Assembly (NCBI RefSeq): GCF_026212465.1
Contig: NC_080051.1
Coordinates: forward strand, 22,482,727-22,546,726
Length of the DNA: 64,000 bases
Reading direction: 5' to 3'
Source: Amaranthus tricolor
Taxonomy: Eukaryota > Streptophyta > Magnoliopsida > Caryophyllales > Amaranthaceae
The position numbers and the translations under genes are program-made. Below, piece by piece: positions 1 to 12,800 of the stretch. Position 1 is the stretch's first letter. Every line of letters starts with the position of its first letter. Under the pieces are notes generated by a model, which was given only the letters and a program-made list of their open reading frames with translations, did no database searches and had not been told where the DNA came from.

Positions 1-896
1 TGCTAAAAACGCACAAAATAACCTCTTACAGTCTTATCTGTACAATAATTTATTTTGCATAAAAATTAAAAAATAGATACAAAGTTAAACTAAAAAAAAT
101 TTTAAAATTAAAAAGAGAAATCTAGTAAGTTTATTTTTTAACTTTAACTTTTAATTTTTAACATTTTTAATTTTTGATTTTTAATGCAATTAATTTACAA
201 AAACTGGTGAACATTTGGGCAATAATGTTCTTAGGCAAGTGACCTTAAAAAATTTAAAATATTATATAAAAATTAATTAAAAATTAAATTATTTTATATA
301 ATTATTCCTAAAATCAGCACAAATTGTATTTCATTTGTTTCTTTTTGTTTGTCCAATTTAAGTTTTCCATTTAAGGAGAGAGAAATTTAAATTTGATTTT
401 TAAAGTATATATTAAAAACAAAATATATTCATGTAGTTCGCCAGAACAACGGTACGATTGGTGAGGAAGTCGGGATATTGTGAGATATTGAAACTCAAAA
501 TTTGCTTTAAAATACATGTAAAAAGTAAAGTAGACAAATAAAAAATCGTAGGGAGTACTCCATGGGCGGTGAACCTCCCAATCCAAACCAGCAACGTGTG
601 ATTCTTAATTAGTCAAGTGGTCCATTCCCTTTACGAAATTAAGACAATAAATTTTAAAATAAAACAAAACATGTTTACAACATCTCAATCACAAACAAAT
701 CCCAATTTCATACAAATATAGTAATATACAATGCAAATATACAATACAATTAATTAATTCAATAAACCGGTCTCCCTCCCTTTGAAACATAATCCATCCT
801 TTCCTTTCTCTCTACTCTTTTAATCTCCCCATACCTCTTTCTCAATTTAATTCAATTCAATTCCCCCCTCCTCTCTCTCTCCATCTTAACACAATA
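1..896 (+). promoter_or_regulatory. Upstream region and 5' leader of the VIT/VWA gene
   Basis: No gene is visible here. The first 650 bases are very AT-rich with many short A and T runs. From about 770 to 890 the + strand becomes a long CT-rich tract of CCTCTCTCT-type runs, typical of a plant 5' untranslated leader, and it leads straight to the ATG at 897. I see no confident TATA box. The open frames on the minus strand at 371-594 have no family resemblance and look like chance. Confidence 0.45.
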
Positions 897-3800
897 ATGG
901 CGGTTGATTTTCAAAAATCAGTAGAACTTGGATTAAAGTTATCCAAGCGAATCTACTATGGCAAAGATCCGTCCATGAAACCACCGCAACCTCCGCCGTC
1001 AATGACCAAGTCATCATCGTTAGATGAAAAGGTTTCTTTTCTTCCGACTTCTCCTATGGTTTATGCGGTTATTTCTGACCCCTTGATTGTAGATAATCCT
1101 GATGTTCGAAGCTATCAACCTTATGTTCATGGCCGGTGTAATCCGCCGGTGTTGATTCCGCTTCATTTGTATGGAATTGAAGTCGAAGTTGATGTTTGTT
1201 TGGATATGGCGTTTTTTAATTTGACTGCTACTTGGAGATTGCATTGTGTTGATGCTAGTAAAACGTCTGATTGTATTCTTGCTATTCCTATATCCGACGA
1301 GCAGGTAATTTTACTTTCTTCTCCCTTCCTTTTTTAAATGTGTAAATTGGTGCTTTTTTTAGAGAATTACTAAAAAATGATTAAAGTGGTTTTGTTTTTA
1401 TAATTTTGCGTAAAGTAGTGGCCAAAATTTCTTTCCCTCGGTACTTCGACGTGATATCGGACTTTTAAAGCATATAGGAGGTTCTAAGAACCTCATTGAT
1501 TTTTTAGTGAAATCATTTATAGTAGAGTTGGAATAAATAAGAATAGTCCAAATTGATAATCGAATCTTATCTAGATGTTAGCAACTAGGAAGTAGCAAGT
1601 ACCACATTCTCCGTTAATTTTTTGAGATCGCCCCCTTTTAGCGCACCTTGTAATCCAACGGAAAAAAAATGGTCCAGATTGTTTGCGGTTTCTATGCGTG
1701 GTTCTTTACAAATAGAATAGTAGAATCTATTATAATCATCGGTTTCAAGCTGTCTCTATACGAGCCAACCTACGCCCGAGTCTATGTTTTATGAGCACAA
1801 ATTCTTGTTTTATTTGATTTTTTTCAAGAAAAGGGCTATTTGTTGCATGCTTGATGCTACAGTTGTTGAGTGGATGTTGAAATTGTGTCAGCGAGACCGT
1901 CTCATCTTATCCTTTTAATGGAAGCTTGAGTAAAATCGGTACTTTTCACTTTCCAGGTTGTAAATGCTGCAATTTTTCCTTTTTGGGCTAGGACTAGATT
2001 TGTAAAATATGTAGCTGTATTTGTATTTTTGGGAATTTATGAGATTATTTATTTATTTATATTTACAGTTTTGGGGTTTATAGATACTACTATAGTCTAA
2101 ATTTAGCAAGTAAAAACTTTGAATTACATTGATGTATTATGGAAAATTTGATTTAATAAGTGGCTTGATTGTATGTAATTGTTTTACCTGAAATCAACAC
2201 ATGCTCGACCTGAAATACCAAACCAGATAGACTCAAATGATGTTATTAAATTCTCTCTTGCTAGCAATGTTGTGCTTACCCATTTGCCCACTAATTTTCT
2301 CTCCACATTTTTTTACCACATCAATTTCCTCTGGCTTTTTCATTTACCCAACACATATTTGTATTACATTTCTACAATATTGTGATTCTCAATATATACT
2401 ATTAATAATGATATTGCATTTCAAGGTAACTATTTCACATTGGTGTGGTGCTCCCCATTTATTTGTATCACTAGATAGATGCTGGACGCTGATGAATTGA
2501 TCAAACAAATAGATCTTGGGCCTATCACCAACTTATATAAAATAAAGTGATTTAACTCAACTTATTAATACAATGCCACATAGAGCCCTGAAATAATGGC
2601 TAATGCTCCCAATTTATTAAAAAAAACTTCATATAATTAAATTGATTTAATGTATTGTTAATTCCATTTATTAAAACTGACCCATTAGGTTAGATGAATA
2701 AATGTGGCATGCCATGCAAGGAAAGAAATGGAATAACTGTGTCCCATCTTTTAATCTGCTGATGACCCAGTAGATTCCTATATTTATCTTTTTAGTTGGT
2801 CCCAAATATTTTGCTGCAATTTTCTTTTATAAAAATGTTTTAATTATTTTTTTATTTTCATTCATACATTTATCTCTATTTTATATTATTTTTACAAATT
2901 AAATGATGTTACCTGTATATGCAATGTATAAATTTGACATTTTCTTAGTAAAGGAGGTAGAATTGGTCTAGAAAGGACCACTGGGCCCCACCTTGTAGGA
3001 AAGTCTTGAAATTGTGATGGTGAATTTTCCAGTAAATTTACAGTTCCCAACCTTTTATGTACTATGCCAAGGATTATGATTGCAAATGTTTTTATTTCGA
3101 GCTTGAAAAAAGATGTGCCCTTTATGGAATGGTGTAGAAAGTGTGCATTTTCAAAAGAAGATGTCGGAAAGGGGATTAATAATGATGTTGTTTGTGGAGA
3201 AAGTTCTAGCTAGTAGGTTTATCAATGAACTGAGGATGTTACTATTTCAGGTTTCTTTTTGTGTTGGTATGGAAGTAGGTTTTATCTGTGCAGTTCCGCA
3301 TTTTCACCTTTTCTGGATGATGATTAGTGACCAGCATCTGACATCTATATGACCCTGGAGATTTTATTATGGAAGCTAGCTGGTACCTGCGTTAGTTGTA
3401 GAAGTATTTAAGAATAAAGGAGCTGAGAACTGGGACATGTATAATTTGGGCCGTTTTTTTTCCTGATTCTGATTCTGATAATCAATGTTGACACTGGCAT
3501 TTGTCGACTGGTGGCCAGAATGTGGGTCTTTTAGGGGCACACAATCATGAAAGATTTTCCTTTTTGTACAGTTGTTCCAAAAGTTTTTTTCTTTAAAAAA
3601 TTTAAAATAATGCTGTTTTTCCAACGGCAACATAAATTTTATTTCCCACACTAGTGTTCACTTAAAGTCTGAGTGTACAATTTTTGTCAAAATTAACAGA
3701 AACGCTTACAACATGAGCTGTTTTAGGTTACAATTTTTTATTTTTTAATAATTAATAATAATAATAGCGCTTTTTTATTGTATAAATAATAAATGCTAAC

Positions 3801-6800
3801 AACCTTAGTTGTAACATAGAAACGTTAATAACACTAATCGTTTTACACAGCATAAAAACAAAGTTGAACCAATCATGCATGCACAATATTCAAAAAGGCT
3901 GCTGTATATTTTGAAATCTTTGAACAATTTGAGGAAAAAAAGTTGCTTTCTCATGGTCCCCGCTAAAGATCGTTGGGTTGGGTGCTGCAAAGTTGTCATA
4001 CTTTGTGGCTAATAAAAATTATAAACGGTTGGAGCATGTTCTAGTGAACAAAAATCTTAGCTGAAGTGATGAAGTTACAACTTTACTTTTTCCTGTTACG
4101 GATTTGTACATTTAGGTGATATTTTACATAGACTTGTTAAACGAGTATTAGTATCCTTATTTAGGATGAAGTAGCCTGAAAAACATTTTATTGATTTGTA
4201 ATGGTGTTGATGAGGCTCAAAGTGATTTTTCTAAGTCTTGTATCCGTCTCACGATAATGTATGGAGAGATGATGTGATTGGTGGAGTTCTTATTAGGAGT
4301 TTTTTCACATGCTAAAGGTGTATCTTTTGGTGATTAAAATTTAACTGGATTGAGATGGTCTCGCAAAAAATTTGTTTCAGCAATTAGAGTTGGATTTCCA
4401 TTGTGATTTGCTATTGTGTAAAGTTATTGTAGCAGAGAAGTTAGCTAACATCAACATGATTAATAATTTTCATATAAAGGTAGCAGAGCGTTTTTTGTGT
4501 AGGCTGTGAGTTTGTTTTTAAGGAATTTATTATGGGACCAGAATTCCTTTTCTGGAGGCGAGTGGTTGGGCCTTAGAGTGCAGAGTAGTCCGGCAATCAG
4601 TAGGGCTAGTGGTCCCTGCATTGAGTCTTCATTCACAGCAAAGTTGTCAAACCTTGTAGATAGTGAACGATTTTCTGACACGCTCACTATGGAAAAACTG
4701 ATTACTTGATTTTTTTATTGAACTTTCTTGTAGCTCTACTGAAAGCTTATTTTAATAAGCAATAGCGTGGGAGTTCTAAAATTGTACTAGCTATTGGTTC
4801 TGGACCTCTGGTCTTAATTTTCTAGTGGCTGAGAATCGATTTAAATGACTCAAAAAGTGAGAACTTTGTTCTTTATTGGTCGATGGCCCCCCTTAATTAC
4901 TTTATGTTGACTGTTGTCTTCAAAGCCATTTTGAAACTTGGTATATACATGATCTTTGCATAAAGATTTGTTGGAAATGTGATATAGGTAAATGAGGGTG
5001 CACTCCCCTCAAAAGCTAGCTCGGGATGGGGTGGGGTGGGGTGCGGGGCATTAATCTATATACATCTCACATTGGTGTCTTATATCATTGATGTGGGACT
5101 TGAGCATTACTCACACTCCATATGTCCATTGAGAGACTTAAGTCCCATACCTTGCACTGACTTAACAAATTGTATCACCTATTAGATTTAGCTTCGCTAC
5201 CTCCATGTTTTATTATAATTTTTCCTTGGTATTTTGTCTACAATTATTGTTTAATTCCGTTTATATTATCATTCAGCCAATGATGACAGTGAGGCTTCTT
5301 TTTTCTTTGAAGATAAGCACTTCCTCTGTTTTTTTTATAACATATGTTTGAAATATCAAATGGTTCATTTCTGTATAGCATTTTGAAAGTGCGTTCTGCC
5401 GTTGTAACTTACAACTAGTAAAATCATGTTTTAAGAATATGATTTAAACCAAGATCAACTGTAGAGTAAGGCCATGTTAGTCCTTGCGAGCACCTAGAAT
5501 GGCAGAATTAGTACTGGTGTTTTTATTTTCATTTGTATCAAAATCTTGTTATGCTTCATTTAGTTAAATCAATAGCAATCGTTGCTAATTTATACTGAAA
5601 ATGTTTTAAATTTTTGTTTGAGCTCTCAAGGTAACTATAATTTGGCTAACAGGGTTCAGTTCTAGGTTTTGAAGTTGAGACTAGTGGAGGGTTCTATCAT
5701 TCGCAATTAGTCAAGGTAGAAGATGTCACAGATCTGAATGGATTAGATAAAGCTGAATATGGAGGCTTTCTGAAGCACAATATTTTCACGCTGAAGATCC
5801 CCAAGGTTTTAAGGTTCTTTGCTTCTATTAGTGTACATGTGATATTTTATTTCTTTTTTATATAGTTTTATACTTGAAAGTGGAAATCAATCTTTCTGTT
5901 CATAAATTGTTTTTAGCATTAGCTTGAATGTTGTTCCAGAATTGGGAGAGATTTAACATGTGAAAATGGTGGGGTAGATGAAGAATTGAACTGTATGCTG
6001 ACTGAATTTATGTAATCTGTTAAATTGAATCCTTTGAGGAATATCCTGACTTCTGATGAAGTAAATGAGTTTGACCTTGTTATATTGAGAGTGAGAGTTG
6101 AGAGTTGAAATTTGCGAGTTGAGACACCTTGTGTTATGCAACTGAAATATATGAGTTTTCCTGAGCAAAAAGTTTAATAGGCAAGAACTTTGATGAAGAA
6201 ATATATGTGCTTCTAAAGAATCCAAGGTTATTACTGTAAGCAGCTCACAAAGATATCTCTGGTCTTGAATAGTTGAAGTGTTGCACAAAAGAATGCTTCT
6301 GTATCTGTAACTCTCCATCTTGGTATCTATAAAGTACCATGTCTTAGAGAATGTTGAAAACGTAAGGATCTTGTGAGGAGCTGAAGGTGTATGGAAGAAT
6401 ATGCTTGCATATTATATGCATACTGCATACTATGTTACTCGGACTTTTTATTTTGCTTCACGTACCCATGTCCTATCCTTGATGCTCGGACAATGATATG
6501 GCACTTAGACACTTCATTTTAGGTGTAAAAATTGAATACTTAGAAGTATCCCACACTTGGACACATACCAGTATTCGGCATCAGTACCCGAGTCCAAGTA
6601 ACATAGACTGCATGTAACTTGTATTGGTTAGTAAATGTCAATTTTGTTTGCTATCTTAGGTGGATGGAGGATCTAAGCTATTGGTGAAAGCGAGATGGTC
6701 TCAGAGGCTATCATATGAGAGTGGTTGGTTCTTGCTGAGTGTTCCATTTAGCTTTCCGGTCTATGTCACTCCTGGTGGAAATTTTTCGAAGAAGGAAAAG

Positions 6801-9800
6801 ATACTATTGAATATCAATTTTAGTACCAATGCAGAAATTCAATGCAAAAGTGCCACTCACCCATTGAAGGTATGGTTGTCTGATGTTTGTCATTCTTTCT
6901 CTTGATCTGTTACTATCTCAAACTGTTTTGATCATTCATAAGTGTTGGGATCTTAAAGGAAACAAGACGTCAGGTTGGAAAATTGGGTTTCTTGTATGAA
7001 GAAGAAGTTTATACCTGGTCGCAGACTGACTTTGAATTTTCCTACTCTGTAAGACATTTAAATATATTGAAGTTCTTTTGTTAAAATTCTGTGACTTGTG
7101 CAATATTGTACATTATTTGATATAAAGTTACATCATGGATTCTAGGACGCTCAAGTTTTATTCTTTTTCATGGGCTCAGGTCTCTTCCAATGACATACAT
7201 GGTGGATTTCTTGTGCGTTCTCCTATTCCTAATGATTTTGATCAAAGAGAAATGTTTGCCTTATATTTGTTCCCTCCTGAAGCCCAGAATAGAATGGTAT
7301 GTCTTCATCAGACATGAACTTATCCATCAACATTTTTATGTTCTTGTCAATCTCATGTTTCCAGTTTGTTAACCTGTAAAGCTATTCCTTGTATAGCAAG
7401 GTTTCATCTTTTCGTTTATTAATAACGCCTTGGTTCGTGATTTTGTAGGTTTTCAGAAAGAGAGTAATATTCCTTGCTGATATTAGTGGTAGCATGAAGG
7501 GAGCTCCTATTGAAAATGTAAAAAAGGCTGTCTTGGCCTTTTTGTCCACATTAAGTCAATATGATTACTTCAACATCATAGCATTTAACACGAATAGTCA
7601 CTCTTTTTCGTCGTCAATGGAACTGGCAACAAATGAAGCACTACAACTAGCCAGTGAATGGATCAACGAGAAGTTAGTTCCTGAAGGAGACACTAACATT
7701 TTGCTCCCTGTGAAACAGGTTCTTAATTTTTCCTCAAATTTGATCCTCTACAAACAGTTTCTCTGTGTTCTCTTCTGTCTAGTCTATGCTGGTTATACCA
7801 TTTCATGCTCCTGCTATGTTTTGTTAACTGTAAAATTAACCTGTTGATGCTAAAATACGCATTTCTAACTGGACTAACTATGCATGTTTATGTAACCATG
7901 AAGCATATTTGCATCCTTGTAGTTGTATCATCTCACTTGATACTTGTTGCTTACACAGGCTTTAGAGATGGTGTCTCATGAAAGCAACTCAATGACTCAT
8001 ATTTTTCTCATTACTGACGGTGCCGTTGAAAATGAAAGAGACATTTGCAATGTTGTACAAGAGGCTTGTACAGCAGAAGCAAGTTCACCATATCTTCGCA
8101 TTTCCACCCTTGGCATAGGTAAGCATTTATTCTTGTACTCTGTCGGTTTTTTTTTACTGTTTTCACGAGGGGAGGGGGAGAGGATGGTTTTAAGAATTAT
8201 TGCAATTGAGGATTTATATTTGTTTTTGCTGTTGAGTATTATCTATGGCTGATGCATTATTATTTGTGATAATTTGTGTGACAGTATGTAGGAAAATAGG
8301 AAATATAATAAAATAAAGATATTATTTCAAGATTATTTTGTTTTAGGAAATTAAGATATTTTTAATATTTAGAATATCAAGGTTATTTTATTTCCTAATT
8401 ATTTATGTTTAGTTTAATATTTTGTTTTCTTATTTTAGTCCTTATTATTTGTATAAATAGAGGTAGTACCTCTCATTATTGTTTAATTCAAACCAAGTAT
8501 TCAAAACCCAAATCAATCTTATTTCCGCATTAAGATTTTCTACATGGTATCAGTGCCGTAAGGTTTTCCTGGACGGAAAAACTCTATCGGTATTTTATCA
8601 TTGATCATAATCGACCAAAATTGATCCAAACAAAAAACAAATCAAAACAAAACCAATAAAACCAAACCAATAAAAACATCGGATGGAAAACATGATGTTT
8701 TCATTGGCAGAAGTTGAGCAAATTGTTCTCCTTTTCCAACAAAGAAACCAAAAAATTGATACAAACCCAAAAATCAATAAAAAAAACCAAAGGTATCTAA
8801 AAAATTTAACGGAAAAATTTACACCAAGTGGTGTAAAGAAATGGAAATCGAACTTGGCGATCGGGTCATATCACCGTCATTCCTCCGACGACCATAACTC
8901 CATAATGGAAACAATATGATAGCTGGGTTATGTCATGGATTCTCGCCTATATTAACTCTGACATTATCGACTTTGTTATTTCATTCACTTCTACTACCCA
9001 TGAATTATGGACTTGGATTCATACTCTGTACGGGCCAATTTCACTACCTCCCGTGAATGGCACCATCCAGCGTGTGGTCGTGAGGGGAGTAATATAGAAG
9101 AAGTGAATACGCAAGTCAATGGTGAAAGGGGGTAAAGAGAAAAACAAAAATTAAATTCCAAAAGAAGATGGGACAAGCTAACCAAAATCAAAAACATCGG
9201 AACCCCAAACCCAAAAAGCACCCCAAGAAAGGTTCTTCAAAGGGAGAAGCAAGTAAGGATAACCAAATCCCTGAACCCACAAACTCAGAATCTCAAAAAT
9301 CAGTAGAGAAAGAAAGACTAGATATAAAAATTAAGAGTATATTTCCAAAAAATGAGTTCTATATGGAGGCTACTCATTTGTTACCCTTGCGTAATCTAAA
9401 ACTACCCAGATTGCAAACCCGCAACCCACCGACTCGCAAACTAACCTACCAACCCATATCTTCTACCTATCTTCCCTTTAAACAAAATCAACCCAATTTT
9501 ATCTTTAAATCTCAATCAATCAAAATATCCAATATCCAAATCGTTAACCCAAAACAAAAATTAAACCAACCCAACTTATTTTATGATCTTTTATCCAAAG
9601 TCAAAAAATTAAAAATCAACTATGGCAAATTTGCCGAAGAGATCAACAAAACATCCTTTGTTAAATCAAAAGATCAACTAGCGGACTTTCTATTAAAGGC
9701 GATTGGATTCGAAGAGTTAAAAATTATTGTGTAAGTTCGGTTTCGGTGATCCCGAGACCTAACTTGACGGGGAGTGTAGGAAAATGGGAAATATGATAAA

Positions 9801-12800
9801 ATAAAGATATTATTTCAAGAATATTATGTTTTAGGAAATTAAGATATTTTTAATATTTAGAATATCAAGGTTATTTTATTTCCTTAGTTATTTATGTTTA
9901 GGTTCTTATTTTAGTCTTTATTATTTGTATAAATAGATGTAGTACCTCTCATTATTGTTTAATACAAACCAAGTATTCAAAACTCAAATCAGTCTTATTT
10001 TCGCATATGATTTTCTACAAAGAAGACTTGAAAGAGACATGACAGAAGACTCTGAATTATTTGACTGTCATTTGAAAATGATTGACAAAAGTACTTGTTT
10101 TGCTCCTGTATCTCTGGTTTACCATTAATTAATTACTAAAATTTTAAATTTTTAACTAGGAGTATAAATTATCAATTTAATTTACAAAATTGTATTATAA
10201 GTGGGTCTTATCTAAATTATGCTTCAAAGAAAATTCAATGGTACGAAATTGAAAATGTTTAGATCAAGTTGTAAACGTGAGAATCTTTTTTGATTTATGA
10301 CAGGAAATATATTGATACTTGGTTGTTTATTGAAAATTAAAATCCCATGCTTTGTTTGGACGTTCATTATGAATCAGAATCGCAATGTTTTTATATTAAA
10401 AATTATGTACTCACTCTATTGCATTGTGTTAACTTGATTTATATTCCCAATGAATTTTTTGGGCAAGTATAAGGAAAACTCAAAGATGGCCTACAAAGGA
10501 TTTTGTGACATGGCACTTAGGCGGTTTATATGATGCTAGCTTTGGATTATGTCTTATTACCAACCCCATCACATAGAAGTATTGATTTCTTCTAAACTTA
10601 TCTACTATTCTACTCCTTAGATAACCTGTATGTCCTGGTGGCAATTAAAACTAGGAGGTAGAAGTTTGTTTTTATATTTTTAATATATAACAGCATGCTT
10701 TGTCATGTTAATGCTCAATGTAAGCACATATTATATTTTGGGGTCAATTAAGTGCTTTCTTTTTCTATATTCTATTTATTCTTCATTTTTCAAATGTCAT
10801 GTGTGCTCTTCTATTTGAATGTCTGATATCTGCAACCTTTTCAAATTTTGTGTTGTAAATATTTGTTCATTGATCATGCATTATGCCGTCTGCTTATATG
10901 GTCATAAATTTTTGATTGTCTATGGATTGTTCTGGTTCACTGTGTAGCTATCCTTTGACAAATTGTTACCATTTTGTAACTTCATTTTCCATGAAGAACA
11001 AAATGGTAGCTTTAGTGTCAGGATAATAGAGTGTAAGGTTCATGTGGTTTTGGGGTTCATTGCAGGTTTATATTGTAACCACTACTTTCTACAAACGTTG
11101 GCACAAATAGCTAAAGGACATTATGATGCTGCTTATGATGCTGGTAACTTCTGATGATCATATTTTTTCTGGTTTGCCTCGTCTGTTTTGTAAGTTTGTA
11201 TTGTAGTTATCTTCTATAACTTACAGTTCGAATCTTGACTATAATGCATTAAAATTTTTAACATTAACTATTCAAGAATATGACAATCATGGGTTATCCA
11301 AGTGATGAGGACTTTCCCTTTTATCCTTGTGATATGAGTTCAATTCTCACCACCTATAGGTTGGATTCTTTTTCCCCCTTACCAGTTGGGATTCTCTAGC
11401 CTACCCCAAATTAAAAGAAAAAATTATTCAAGAATCTATGTTTGCTAGTGCACATAAGCAAGCTATTAGAAAAAAGTATTACTGACACTGATGAATAAAT
11501 AGATCAATGGAAGAAAATGAAGGATGAAGTAACAAAATCCACTGCAATTGATATTTTGAATTACTGGTACAATTGGATAGAAATTGATGACACGGAAGAG
11601 GTTCTCTATCGTACACTCATTTGTTGGGGATCTTTAGATAAATGGAGGCATTTAACCTTTGAAACTATTGTTGACCTTCTATTGTCAATTTGTCATTGCT
11701 TATCGTCAACTTTAAGTAAAATCTTATCTTGAATTTTTTTGAAGTTGCCTACAACCAGAGATATATTCTCTTAAAGAAGCTTGTGAAGGATTGCCTTTTT
11801 TTACCAAGTTTGCAAAAGAATATCTTTTTCTTTTTTTCAAGAAGCACTCTTAGGTACACAAAACAGTGGATTGATAGTGCCATAATTAGGGATGACAAAG
11901 TAAGCGGGCGCATGTGTATACCCCCTCCCTACATGGCTGCCATATTACATAAAAATTTTGTATCCACCACCTACCCACATGGTGGGTAAATTTTTTATAC
12001 TCATGTCTGCCTACGTAGGTATATATCCTATCACATCACAGTTTTATCCTCCTGAAATATACACGCCTTTTATTCACCTTATATTCGCTCCATGACCACG
12101 TTATATATGTCCCATACCATGTCCATATTGTATGCGTCCATACCTTGCTTACATTAAATAAGCCTCATAGCTAAAAAAAGTACTTTTCATATGGTCATTT
12201 TTATGAAATTCCAATATTTTCAAAATTTTTCCAATAAAATTTTGATAAATGATGTATAAATACTATAAAGTAGGATATTATTAATATAGGTATAGACCTA
12301 GCCATAGTGTAAAAATACGGCAACGGTCACGATCGCGGTAATGGAACGGTGATGCGGTAATGTGAGTGATGCAATTATCTTAACGCCTAAATATTGGTCA
12401 AAACCATAGGATATCCCTTAATACGAACTAAAACGTGGTTTTTTTACACCTTTCAACACGGGGATATCAGTTCGTTTATTTTGAAAACCTTTACAACGTA
12501 GTCGATGCGATGCGAAGCGATGCGGCTTTGTTTTTACACTATAGACCCAACTGGTAAATATAAATTGGGTGGGTATTGGGCGAGGTGTGTGGGTATGGGG
12601 CAACGCGGATGGAAATCTTTACCCACTACTCAAATTCATATTCATGTACAACTCTGTAAAACTTTACCCACCTTCCATCTCTAGCCATAATGTTTAATTC
12701 GTATGTAATTGTTGGAAATCTTTACAAATGATTAGTTTTACCACACATGAAGCATTATGGAAGTATCCTGCGGATATAGTTTATTTAAGTTGATAATGAG

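Larger units (their letters stand above)
8287..10019 (+). mobile_element. Internally deleted Ty1/copia retrotransposon in intron 7
   Basis: The 5' LTR is 8287-8544 and the 3' LTR 9775-10019; both begin TGTAGGAAAAT and end TTTTCTACA. A TGGTATCAGTGCC primer-binding site abuts the 5' LTR at 8545, matching the initiator-Met tRNA type with changes. A purine tract (GACGGGGAG) precedes the 3' LTR. The LTRs have drifted and differ by an indel of about 14 bp. The interior is only 1.2 kb: degraded gag, then a low-complexity Asn/Pro/Lys-rich frame ending in a piece of the RNase H/pol C terminus. Integrase and reverse transcriptase are missing. The bases flanking the two ends (CAGTA and AAGAA) do not form a target duplication. 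Confidence 0.85.

Noticed and set aside
897..1337. Intron-less reading of the first VIT/VWA exon to 1337
   Set aside because: A GTAATT donor at 1305 joins in phase to 5653, and the downstream exons continue the same domain; the last residues of the longer frame are intron.
9168..9734. A host protein-coding gene in intron 7
   Set aside because: It is enclosed by two LTRs and ends in a copia RNase H tail; it belongs to the retrotransposon.
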